Shown: positions 1 to 11,454 of the stretch, piece by piece
Position numbering within the stretch: the first letter of the stretch is position 1
Layout of the letters: each line of letters starts with the position of its first letter
NCBI GenBank assembly: GCA_013397455.1
Contig: VYZB01000290.1
Coordinates: 1-64,000, forward strand
Length of the DNA: 64,000 nt
Direction: 5' to 3'
Source of the DNA: Crotophaga sulcirostris
Lineage: Eukaryota > Chordata > Aves > Cuculiformes > Crotophagidae
Translations under genes and position numbers: made by a program
The notes under the pieces: generated by a model
What the model saw: the letters and a program-made list of their open reading frames with translations, nothing else
Told to the model about the DNA's origin: nothing
The model's database searches: none

Positions 1-1511
1 GGATACCATTATCTAAAAAAAATCCAGTTTGGGTCCTTTCAGTTCAAATAACTTTCTTACCATTCTGAGAATATATATCCTGTTACCAAAAATAAAAAAA
101 AAAAAAATCAAACACAAATTTGGTGGGCTTCTGCTCTTCTCAGTAAAACAAAAAGGTTAAAATCCCAGATTTGGATGAAAACAGAACGCCCACTCCTAAA
201 GAGATGATCTTCACTACAAAAACTTCTCCCAGAAACAGTCAGCATATCAAATTACAGATTCTGCTTTTCATTTAAAGCTCCCTGTAGCTTTCTGGGAGGT
301 TGGCATGGGTGTTGTTTCAGGGTTTGGGGTTTTTTTGGCTTTTTGTAAATTTGGGGAAATGTCAGTGGAGTCACATGAATGTCTCTTTATATTGTCCCAG
401 CAGCAGCTGAAGTTTCTTTGAAGATGCTCTCTAACACAATGTAAATGCTTGGCAGTCATCTACCATAAGAGCTGAAACATTCTAGAAATACTCAAGGAAT
501 GGACATTTCAAAGACACCTTCAGATTTGAATGCTTAGTTCCCTTCCAAAGAAAAAATAAAACTGGGAAACTCAACATTCCAGCATGAGCCATTTCCACAA
601 AATCATGACAAAGGATTAAAGTTGTGAGATGCAAGAATTTAAAATTTATACACTGATATCTTTTTCTTCATTCACCCTTCTTCTTAAACACATAAATAAA
701 GTCTGATAATCTTTTGCAGAGTCTTTATTCCTGAAACTGAAACCTTATGGAACAGAAACTTGCAACATGACTACCCCCATGGCTTGAAGTGTAAATTTCC
801 ATCTGGGAGACAGTTACTTGCTTTTGTATCTCCTTAGGGTCGGTAAAAATAAAACCTTAACCATCAATTTTAGGGTCTTGTATTGTCATGCGTCTGAGTA
901 TATGCCTCATCCTTCCTTGATCAGGTTGTGAAAGTAAAAAGCTTCAATAGGATTCATGGGGTTATTCAGTTCTTGCTGGTTGTCATGGGGGAAAGCCTCC
1001 TATCCCTCAAAACCCACTCCCCCCAACTCCCCCCAAAAACCCAACAAGCCCTGATTCTAAACTAACAATTGCTTCTGCTACTCAACCAAGTTTATAAAAA
1101 TTTTGTTAAGCAAGAAAAATGCTACTAGAGTATTTTAATATGCTTGCTGAAGTTTCAGGTTCTGAGCTAATCTGATTTCTGGGACTTGTTCCACTGTACC
1201 TTATTGTGGATCACCAAATTGCTTTACAGACTTCTTGGTCCTATATCAAACCATGACCTCCTCTCAAAAAGAAAGCCATGGGACAGACCACTGCCATGGA
1301 GTGTGGCGTTCTTGCAGCAGTAGGGTTATAACTGACTAAGCAACACAGACAAACTTCCCAGAAGGTTAGAGATGTTTTCAGCTGCATCATCTAGCACCCA
1401 GCTTATGGGCATCTCCACTGAGCAGAATGTGAACCTAGGTCCCAGATATTGAGTACACTGTCTTACGGCTACTTTAAATTATGGCCACCTGTTGGATAAA
1501 ACTTTTCCTTT
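1..1511. other. Intergenic single-copy DNA
   Basis: This AT-rich stretch has only short ORFs with no family resemblance. I see no splice-flanked coding segment, RNA gene or recognisable repeat apart from short A-runs near 90-110. It is taken as distal 3' flank of SUGCT. Confidence 0.6.
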
Positions 1512-2398
1512 AACATGATGACACCAAGCTGAGTGATCCAACTGATACACTTGAGAGATGAGGGACCATTCAGGCAGACCTGGACGAGTTCAAGAAGCGG
1601 GCTTATGTGGCCCTCATGAGGTTCAACAAGGCCAAGTGCAAGGTCCTGCACCTGGGTTGGGGCAACCCCTAGTATCAATACAGGCTAGGGGATGGAGGGA
1701 TTGAAAGTAGCCCTGCCAAGAACGACAAGGACTTAGGGGTACTGGTAGATGAAAAGCTGGACATGAGCCAGCAATATGTGCCCACAGCCCAGAAGGCCAA
1801 TTGTATCCCGGGCTCTGTAAAAAAACAAGTGTGGCCAGCAAGTTGAAGGAGATAATTCTGCCTTTCTGCTCTGCTCTAATGAGACCCCAGCTGAAGTACT
1901 GTGTTCAGTTCTAGAGCCCTCGGCACAGTAAAGACATGGACTAGCTGGAGTGGGTTCAGAGGATTGCCACAAAAATGATGAGAGGGATGAAACACCTCTC
2001 CTATGAGGAAAGGTTGAGACAATTTGGGTTGTTCAGAGAAGGCTCTGGGGAGACCTTATTGCAGCCCTTTTGGTACTTAAGTGGGGACATATAAGAAAGA
2101 TGGGGATAGGCTTTTAGGAGGATCTATAGCAACAGAACAAAGGGGAATGATTTTAAACTAAAGGAGGGTAGAATCAGTCTCGATACAAGAAGTGTTTTAC
2201 AATGAGGGTAGTGAAACACTGGAACACATTGTCCAGAGAGGTTGTAGATGCCCCATCCCTGGAAACATCAAAGGTCAGGTTGGATGGTACTTTCAGCAAT
2301 CTGATTGAGTTGAAGGTGTCCCCGCCCATGGCAAGGGGGTTGGAACTAGATGACCTTTAAAGGTCCCTTCCAATCCAAAACATTCTATGATTCTATGA
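1512..2398 (+). mobile_element. CR1 LINE, 5'-truncated, plus strand
   Basis: This is the 3' part of a chicken-repeat-1 non-LTR retrotransposon. Translated pieces such as [21 protein letters not shown] and [10 protein letters not shown] match the end of the CR1 ORF2 reverse transcriptase. The 3' UTR reads through the typical GGTTGGAACTAGATGACCTT segment and ends at 2,382-2,398 in two copies of the ATTCTATG tail unit. The 5' end is cut at about 'gatgacaccaagctgag', the usual 5' truncation from incomplete target-primed reverse transcription. The reading frame has several stops and shifts, so the copy is dead. The exact 5' boundary is uncertain by about 20 bases. Confidence 0.95.
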
Positions 2399-3140
2399 TC
2401 AGTTTTCGTATAGAAAGTTTGAGTCATGTTTTGCTATGATGACATTTTTTGTTTTTAAAAGGCATTCTGATAAACTAAATGCACTTGGATGATAAGTACA
2501 AGCTCAGTAAAAATTGACCATGCCTTTAAAATAACTGTATGTCTGATAACAGTTCATAAAAAAATATTGTTGTTCCTTTTCCCAATAGAATGAAATGTTA
2601 ACAGGGAGCAAGCCAAAGGCAGGAAAGGAAGGGAGGTGCCAGGGATTCCTGGGATGTCTGATCTACTGTAAGTGGGCTTAATGACCCAATATGCTTTGTC
2701 CCATAGCAGATGCAAGGGGCAAGAAGGCCAAAGAGATTGGCAATAAGTATGGCTGCTGGTTTACAAGAAATACACTGAAAGAGCACTGTAAGGCTTTGTG
2801 CGATACTCCAAATACTCCCTTTATTTTCATATTTCTCCAAACAGATAAAAGACTGTTCTTGAGCAGCAACAGTGACAGATAGTTGCCACACCAATAGTTA
2901 TCATACCAAATCCAAGCTGTTTAGCTTCATTTAAACAAGCTAGATTTCTAAAGCTTTTGTTATCCCTTGAGCTGGAAGAACATCATCTCTTATTTACATT
3001 AGTTGCTTAAGACTCCTCTGTGTTATGTGCTGCACGGTGGTACAGTGAGAGCGTTCCATCCCGAATCACACACCATATAAACAGAAGATATACAGGAGGT
3101 ATTATTTTTCTTGTTTCTAGTAATACAGACTCAAGTCACA
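2399..3140. other. Intergenic, no feature recognised
   Basis: Opposing short ORFs overlap at 2,598-2,894, but neither shows a family motif or splice context. Nothing else stands out. Confidence 0.5.
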
Positions 3141-3142
3141 GA

Positions 3143-3236
3143 ATGACTAAGAAACTTGCTTAGGGTCACACAGGATACCTGTAGCACAGCTGCAATACTA
3201 CAATACTATTTTTTAACCCAGACCTGTCACATCCTG
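3143..3236 (-). repeat. MIR-like amniote SINE remnant, antisense
   Basis: The plus strand reads 'aaacttgcttagggtcacac' and later 'aacccagacctgtcac'. This is the order expected for the reverse complement of a MIR-type SINE core (GTGTGACCTTGGGCAAGT upstream, a GGTTCGAATCC-like part downstream). Divergence is high and both ends are lost. MIR-type cores occur across amniotes, so this is an old insertion. It was recognised by eye and not by alignment. Confidence 0.55.
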
Positions 3237-5510
3237 CTGTAGCTGTCTACTAACAGGACTGGTGTCATCCCTTGAGAGAGATTGAAGCTGTCACTGCAGG
3301 TTCACTGATGCAATGTTCTCTGTTGAACTGCAGTTCTCAGGCAGCTCTATCCATGTGCAGCCCTAGGTTTATTCCAAACACTAGCATTATTCAAAGCTCC
3401 CAGTGAAGTTGGCTCACGTTTGTTTGCTAGAAGCATTTATAACACTTAAAAGGTAGCTCCTTCACCACAGCAATCTCCTACATCTAAACCCAGGGTGCTC
3501 GTTTCCCACTGCAAGCATAAGAATTGCTTTAAAGGAATACTTATGTATATTCCTTTAACCATGAATCCAACATAGCAATCCAAATATAGTAAGATGAAAC
3601 GGGGCACAGTTAAATTCCCAGCACAAAGTAGTTACTACCTACAGTAGAAGAGGAAAACCATCCATTTGGATGGCTAACATAGCTTCAGTGATATAAATCC
3701 TTCAAGCAAAGTCGGTGCTACTGAACCTCAGTAGCGCTCTGTGGGTTTGGAGAATACCACAAACACCACATGAACATTAATTAAACACAAGGTAAAGCCA
3801 TAAACATTTTAATGGTAACCACGGCACTTTGGGAGGCCTGATTATCCACTGTGGTTGCGTGCTCTGGTCTGGCAGTTCCCTCAGGACCATTTTCCATCAC
3901 ACCACCACTTGCAGGCCACAATGACTGGCATTTCCACAATAGGTGTATCCTCAACACTATATTTCGAGGGGCACCCCAGAAATAGGGATATGCCCACCAC
4001 TTCCATATGTCATTAATTCTGGGACATAAAATAATTAAGTGCAAACTCTAACATTCCAGCACTCTGACAAGTACTAAAGAGCCATTTGGTGAAAGTGAAC
4101 ATATGTTCAACTGCCTTGCAGAATCAGGCCCTTCATTGTAGATATGGGCAATATGACAGTCATTAAAATAAGTCTTAGTTCCATACAGGTCTACTGCACA
4201 CAAAATTTGCTTGACAAAGTAAACATTGACCATATATTCTATTACAGCACATAAACAGTAAGATTCTTTTTAAAACTGTACGAGTATCACATATGTACTT
4301 CTTACCAAAAAAAAAATAAATCTGAACTAGCAAAATTCACTTTAAAATGTATTAGAGGATCATTACCACACTCAGTTTATGAGCAGAACTGACATAAGTG
4401 CTAGTGCAAAACATGAGCAAAGCAGAGCATAAATCTGAGTCCGGAAAGGACTCTTTTTGTAGATTATTTTTCCTTCTACAGAGCAACAATGTAATCGTCA
4501 AGCAAACAAAATGAGTAAAGGAATGATAGGCCAAGCTTATTTTTCACTAACGTAAATGTATTCACTGCCTGGAACAGCCATCAAGTTATTCCTTTCCATG
4601 GTCTTTCTGTTATTTTAGCTTCTGGAAGGAAAATCTATTTAAAGGATTATATCTTTGCATGCATATGTACATTATATATACATTTATTCGTACATACATA
4701 CATGAGGAGTACAAGTGTTTAGACACACAGCTCCAACATTCAACCTGTGCTGTGAACTGCAACGATGAATGCAAAGTTTGTTTCTTCTTAATAAAGTATG
4801 TACAACAATAGTTATTGTCTTTAAGTAATGATGTGAGGCTGTTCTGTGGGACAGCAGGGAAACAAGGGACAAAGAACAAACCCAAAGAACAAGTTTGGAA
4901 AACCTTGACACACTTTACACTGGTGGAAACCACTCCAGTAACATGAACATCACTATCAGCGTGCACTCATTTACTGAGGTAAATTGATCAACTGATCAAT
5001 TGATCAATAAATCAACTGAGGTTGATTTAGCCAGTGTTTAAATCCCCAGCGAGCTGCTGTCTTCAAACCTCCGATGCTAGGACTTCTCCTAGTAAGGACC
5101 TGGGCAGCACCACCACCTCCCCCCGCCCCCCCAACTAGGGGAAAGTGTGAAGCATGGGAAATTCCAAAGCAGCAGACAGAAAAGACTTTGCAGAGAAAAG
5201 GAGACAGATCTTTATATAGGCCCAGAGTGAGCCAGGTATGTAAACATTTGCACAGCTATAAGCTGTAGGAGTACTCCCATTGTAATCAACAGGATCTCTT
5301 AAACACGCTTAACGTGAGGCTTATGCTTACATACCTGGCATAAATGGAGACAGAACAAGCATCTGTGGGGCCTGCTTACAGGGGGGTTTCCAGGGCACGT
5401 GGACAGGGAGCAACAGGGCCACAGATCCAGCTCTACATTTTAGTATGAGCAACTGATAATTCCGGATGGCCAGTTAGGGTAAAACTGATATTTAGAGATA
5501 CTGAAGTAAA
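3237..5510. other. Intergenic, no gene recognised
   Basis: This is AT-rich sequence with spurious ORFs; the longest is 118 codons on the minus strand at 4,610-4,966, with no recognisable domain. At 4,984-5,006 there are three GATC sites at 8-base spacing, including the 14-base palindrome TGATCAATTGATCA (4,993-5,006). A C-rich patch lies at 5,105-5,135. Confidence 0.5.
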
Positions 5511-5640
5511 TATCTAAGAAACATATACATACACACAGTTAAAAATAGAAATACACATATATATACACATATATATAATAGATATGTGTGCACATGTGCA
5601 CTTTTTATATAAATTTTTATTTAGATATATATATATATAA
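5511..5640. repeat. TA/CA-rich alternating tract with 14-bp palindrome
   Basis: This is a low-complexity run of CA and TA dinucleotides. Positions 5,588-5,601 form the perfect palindrome GTGCACATGTGCAC inside a stretch of strict purine-pyrimidine alternation (5,582-5,601), followed by a run of TA near 5,625-5,638. Such tracts are unstable in length and can adopt cruciform or Z-DNA. No function is implied. Confidence 0.8.
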
Positions 5641-6893
5641 AAGTCATGCCATAAGCTACAAGATAGGCACTCACAACTGATGAGATTCCCAAAGCTAACA
5701 GCAGATGCTGATAGAAATTGGGACCTAAATGTCAAGTACCAACAACACTTAAGTGCTACTTAATTAAAATGGAAGAGGAATAGCGTTCGTGTATTAATTC
5801 AGTCATTCACAAGGTTTTTATACATTCACAGCAAGATGCCAACTTACCCTTCAAGCACTCCAGCAACTGTAGGCACTCTTAAGTTTTCATCTAATGGCGT
5901 TTTATTCGTAGAAGTACCACAACTCTACATGCAAACAAAAAGTTGTCTTGATATATGTGTAGCTTTGTCATATCAAGTATCTACTGTCTAGGTACACCTC
6001 ATGCCTTTCCCTTACATTCTGTAGCCCAGAGCATCATAGCACATAGTTCACTTGTTTCACAGAAGTGACCTTTGCTCTCAGCAATATCCCACCAATGAAA
6101 TTAATAACAGAACAAATCACAAATCAAGTAGATCTCCGAATACTTCAGTGAAACAAACAGACATATTAGGTAAATACAGTTTAGCATAAGATATATTTGA
6201 GTCCCAAACAGAGCTGTGAGACAGTTATCTGTGCAACAGGAGCAGAACTTAGACCAGTGCTTTTTAATGATGGAAATACTAAAGCCTCTACTACATAAAA
6301 GGAATACCTGATATATCACATACCATGAAAAAGAATGAATTAAAATTAATGGACATATGGAATCCACATGCATGAGTAAAAATTAAGGGTTACTTATTCA
6401 TATATTATTATGCAATCAATGAAGAGAGCTTAAATGTCAACATGCGCTCCAGAATTTGTCATTAAGAGTTTACTATTAATCTTGAAAAAATAGATTAATT
6501 ACATGCACCAAAACGTTTTTATAATGTTATACGACAAGAAAAAAAAATGCATCAAGTCAAATTATCTAAATCATTATCCATTTTCTAAAGAAAAACAAGA
6601 GAAAGAAGAAAAATATCAGATTTAGAAATAGATTAAAAAAAACCCAAACTCTTGCTTTTTCCACAAGAAATTAAAATTTGGTTAAAGGAATTTCTTCGCG
6701 TCACCAGAATCCACAAATACAGATCTAGTTTCTTCAAGTGCTGATTTTCATCTTGAAAAGGGAACTATTACACATGCATTAAGAAGTCTTTAAAAAAAAC
6801 CCTCAACTTTCTTCCATTTTTTGCAAAGATTAGGAAATACTATTCCTCTATTTTAGCATGCAGAATTTTTTTCTGCCTCTATAACTCTTGCCA
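5641..6893. other. Intergenic, no feature recognised
   Basis: This is AT-rich single-copy sequence with no gene-like segment. The minus-strand ORF at 6,101-6,373 has no recognisable family. Confidence 0.5.
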
Positions 6894-6932
6894 AAATCCA
6901 TTCTTTATCTTAAGCAGATAAAGAATGGATTT
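6894..6932. repeat. Perfect inverted repeat, 17-bp arms, 5-base loop
   Basis: The left arm at 6,894-6,910 (AAATCCATTCTTTATCT) is the exact reverse complement of the right arm at 6,916-6,932, separated by TAAGC. The pairing stops at once on both sides. The stem is short for a microRNA precursor and lacks the long terminal repeats of a DNA transposon. It could arise from a local templated copying event. Confidence 0.9.
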
Positions 6933-9900
6933 AATGTAGAGGACCTTATTCCTCTAAACATGCAGTTTTCTGAAGGTTAACAGATGCATCATAAAGAGTA
7001 ATAAGAAACTGAACTTTCAGAAAGATTTTTAAGATTTGATCTTTGTTATATTGTTGTTAGTCCCCATGCAGCAAAACAAAACTGGCGTTGCTTTTTAGGC
7101 AAAACTGCTGTCATCTACATCAAAATGTAGATGGAATACTAAAATATCATGATTACACTCCATTAGATGATATGGCTGCATCTCTTTAGATATCTTCCAG
7201 GAATCTCTTTTCAGAGCAGAAATGCATGGTCTTTAATAAGGGAGATAGGACAGGTTCACTATAGCATCACTGTTACACCAAGCAGTGTCCTGCTGACAAG
7301 GACAGATACTTTTCTAATGATGGTGGCTGAGCAGCAAGGGTGGTGAGAGAGGCCACAGTTCATGGCTTCACTGCATTTGGGACCAAGCATGCTCTTAAAC
7401 AACATGCTTCTGCCTGTTTTCCCCTGGGAAGTCAAGTCTACATCCTTCAAGATCTAAGAAGTTGTGATAGAAGACAGGGCATTACTGCCTAAGGGTCAAT
7501 GCTGCCATGACAAGTACCCAGCTATTAGCCATAGCCCTCTAATCATCGTTTGTCTACTAGGAAGCACCCTGCTGCATGCTCCCATCAGTGCCTTTTATGG
7601 ACCCTCTCTGAACGTGGTTCCTCCCACACAGTGCAAGTGCCAAGTGAGCACAATTGCTGCAGTCTCCAGCAGAAGAGATGGAAAGCAGAAATTTAGCCAC
7701 CAGAGCAATAGGTTTGAAGAGCTAGACTTGGTTAAGCTCCCCACCACCTCCGCTCCGATTTGGCAAGAGTTAAAGAAGTTAGAGGATTAGAGAAAACAAA
7801 TGTCCTGTTATTTTAGAAAGCTTAATTCCTAGAACGATTGCTGCCGGGGGCCACAGCAACAGAGCGAAGAAAAAAAGGAGAGATTCAGGGTAATTCTTTC
7901 CTATCAAGTTGGCATACACCCCAGAGATTGTTCAGCAGTCCTCTGGAATTGGTGAGAGAAAGTCAGCTGTGGGAACCTAGCCTTGCCTTTGCAAGCATCA
8001 GCAACCTTGTAAACACCCAGTGAAAGAGCTCCAAAGTGAGCCAACACATGAAACCGGGCTGGGTTCCCAGCTGGTGTGCACTGGTGTCATTCCACCCATG
8101 GAAAGCCAAGTTTCATGGTTTCAACTCTCCTATTGAGACTGTGCTCCCAGGTACCACCAGCCCCTTCCAGACTATGGTTCTGCAGTGAGCAAGCTTTGCA
8201 ACACAGCTGTATGCAGAGGTTCTGTGGTCATCTCCCTCTTGGGCCTGCATGGGCAGCAGAGCTGTTCCCCATGTGCAGCAGACACACATCTTTCTGTGAC
8301 ACTATTTTAGACAATATTAGGGATGAGTAATGGGCCTAGGATAGGGCACCCTCAAACTTCCCCATCAGCACAGTGCCTCAGGCCACCACACTCAAAGCAC
8401 TAGAAGAAACATATTTGCCCCTTATCAACAATAAAAAGGTGGCAAAGGAAGATTAGCCTTAAGTTAACCACATAGGACTCCCCTGGGTATCATTAGGCAG
8501 AGCTAACCGCCAGGACACAAACTGAACAGTTAAAATGCATTCCTCTCAAAGTACCCATTAAAAGAAAAGCCCTTGTCTTCAGCCAACTGCAAATCCAGTA
8601 TTCTGCAAAAGTGAATTAAAATGGCTGGAACAAAGCTTTTCTCAAGTAGTTTACATTGGACAGATCACAAGAACAATAATCACAAAACATGCTTTCTGTG
8701 AACCTTCCAAATTATCACATTTCTTCTTTTGACAACAACAGAAAACATTCAGAGGGGAAAAAAGTCTGAAATTTAAGGGATAAGCGCAAGGCAGTTTTAA
8801 GGGACAAAAGCAAGAAAAGAGGAGTCAGGTCTTCTGAGTGTAGCCCAGGCTCATAGTGATAGAAGAAATCAGATACTTTCTTGGTGACAAAGTCCAAAAG
8901 CACAACAAGAAAGACAGCCAATTTTCTCAGAATTTATAGCTGATGAACAAAACACTAGTTATTCAGATCACTGTAACATCCAAATGAAATCAGTACCTCA
9001 TTATGCTAGTCAAACCCACAGAAACCAGCAATCCTTGCCCAAAGAGACTGCAAAGCAACTGGATACAGCAGAGAGTCAGAATGGGATAAGCAAACAAGAA
9101 ATCCTTGCTGCAGCAGGTCAGGAGGGAGCTCAGGGGACACCCTTTTGTGCCAATGCATACCACCTGCTGTGAATTCCTAAGCATTAGTTCCAGGTGAGAC
9201 ACATCATTGCACTTTGGTCTTTTTACACCTGCAGAGCTGCAGCAGTGTTAATGCTCTGGCAGTTTTCTCTGGCTTTCTTTCCCAAAGGCAGGCTTTCTGT
9301 CAAGTTTGGGAGTAAAATAAATCAAGGAACAGTTAGCACTCACGGATTTGGCATGATAAAGTAGCCCAAATCACGTGGCTAACAGCCAGTAGGAACTGCC
9401 CTGTCCCACAGCCTTAGCAGTTGCCCTTCAATTCCTGTATATCTTTACAAGGCATCTCAGCTGTATTGGACTGAATTTCAAGAGACCTCTCCTTTCCAAG
9501 AGACAGAAATAGGGACCAAAATACCTTTCAGTTTCCAGATACCCTACAAGGCCTCCCTCTTTCACCTGGTCCCATGAATCCTTGTTCTCCAACCCCACAC
9601 CCACACAGAGTCCTCCCTACAGACCTACTTCTTTCCTCACCAGGTGTAAGTTCCATGAGCCCACCTGGGTCCTAACCCACCCTGCTGAGGAGCACAGAGT
9701 CTGTGCCACATGCAATGCCCTTCATTGCCTTTCTTGCAGAATGAGGGAGGACAATACAGCATCCCAGGGACAACCTTGATGCCCTTCACCTCTGTTTTGG
9801 GGCTGCTCTTAAAGGAGCCAAGCTGCAAATCCACTTCTGGGGTACCTACACCCAGCTGCTTCTCTGGAGCAAATACCCTTTGCACTGGCACCATACTCTA

Positions 9901-11248
9901 CAGTTGTAAAAGCAAGAACATTTTTCAGATGGTAATGTCTAAAATAAGTCTATTTTGAGCCCAAATACTCTTTCACATACTTTCAGTTTCTTCTGAACTT
10001 TAAATGAGAAAAAATAAGATTTCAGCATGGCAGGTCAAAAGATGAGTTACTGACATTAATGTTGGAACAACAGCCTAAGTATGGCTTGACATGACAGTGT
10101 AGGTCATTCAATTTCTCTTAATTTTTCAGTTTGAGAGCAGATTGCAAAACTGGATATTAACTGAAATCAAATGGAATTTTTTTTTTAGCTGGGTGGATGG
10201 TTTCAGTAACTAATCTGCAAAGCTCAAATGATAGGCTTAGCAAGTCCTGGGCAGTTTTAAATTTCTTCTGTATTTGAATGTGCAAGATTACAAACCACTT
10301 TTCATTGCTATCCTTTCTTCTGGAGTTCAAATATTTCAGTATTTCCTGGAATGCATATGAGCATTACAAGTATAATCAGACTGAAATTCCCTTTCAAAAC
10401 ATTTTGGCATTACAGATTCAGATCTACTTTTAAGCATAGGCCAGATTTCATGTTCATTTGTGTCCAGGAAGTTCAGAGGGCTCCATACACACACCTTGAA
10501 AGCAGAAACAAACCATCTGAAATTAATGAGATAAGTGTGAGTCCCATCTTTCTATCTGGGAAAGGTGGAGTGAAAAGTTCAAAACCAAAAACTATTTATA
10601 AAATCAAGACTATTAATTAAATGCTGAGCCAGAATGTATCAAAGGCAAAGGAAGTAATTCCATGTGCTCCACTTGGCATAGGATCAGGCCCTTCTTTTGA
10701 AATTTCGCAGGGTGAGGAACACAGAAAAGAACACAGTGTTACCTTCTGCTTTTCAAAAGGCAAAATCTCTTGTCCATCCTTCTAGGGAAGTTTTCTAACC
10801 AAGTGATCAAGGACATACCTCCAGATCAGGGAACTGATCTGGAATGAATGCCTAGATCATTTGAGTATATTTTCCAAGATTTTGAGAGCTTCGGTTTGCA
10901 GTCAGTTCTCCTTGCCTTCCTCCTTGTCCTGGTGGCAGAGGTAGCTCTGTCTGATGCTCTGTCCATGCGTCTGTCCTCTCCTGTGCAATTTCACCCCTCT
11001 GCTTGGTAACCACCAGGCACATACCGGTGACCAAACTATGCAGTGCCTCAGTCCTTCCTGCACCCTTACTGAAATCCTTCTACTGAGCTAGCCCAGGTCA
11101 CGGCCAGCGCTCTCTGCCTTTTCATAGCTGTGACCATTCACGGCAGATTTAATGCTCCATATCAGTATTAAAGTTACCAGAATGATCAATCACAGCAATG
11201 CACATGACAGATTTTTCTCAGTATTCCAAGCCACATCACGTCACATCA
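6933..11248. other. Intergenic, no gene recognised
   Basis: Several open frames occur, such as 7,464-7,790 on the plus strand (108 codons) and a GC-richer patch at 8,040-8,330. None has a recognisable family, splice context or poly(A) arrangement. Confidence 0.5.
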
Positions 11249-11454
11249 CCTTTCCTCTCCTGTTTGTTTTCCTTTTTTATGTTTTTTTTTCTTTTCTGTT
11301 CTCTTTTCTCTTCCTTCCTCTTGTCTCCTTTTGTTTTTTCTTTTCTTCTTTCCTTCTCTTCTTTTTTTCTTCTCTTCCTTTTTTTCCTTTTCTTTTTTGC
11401 TCTATTTTCTTTTTGCATTTCATTTGCATATTTTTTCTTTTCTTTTTTTCCACC
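11249..11454. repeat. Homopyrimidine/homopurine tract of about 200 bp
   Basis: The plus strand is almost all C and T; 11,334-11,398 is 65 bases with no purine at all. The complementary strand is A/G only. This is low-complexity DNA, able in principle to form a triplex under supercoiling. It creates false ORFs rich in Phe/Ser (plus) and Lys/Arg/Glu (minus), which should not be taken as proteins. Confidence 0.95.

Noticed and set aside
7464..7790. 108-codon plus-strand ORF
   Set aside because: No recognised domain, splice context, promoter or poly(A) arrangement; its length is within chance for 64 kb.
11236..11418. Lys/Arg/Glu-rich minus-strand ORF and Phe/Ser-rich plus-strand ORFs
   Set aside because: They are translations of the homopyrimidine tract; the composition follows from the DNA alone.
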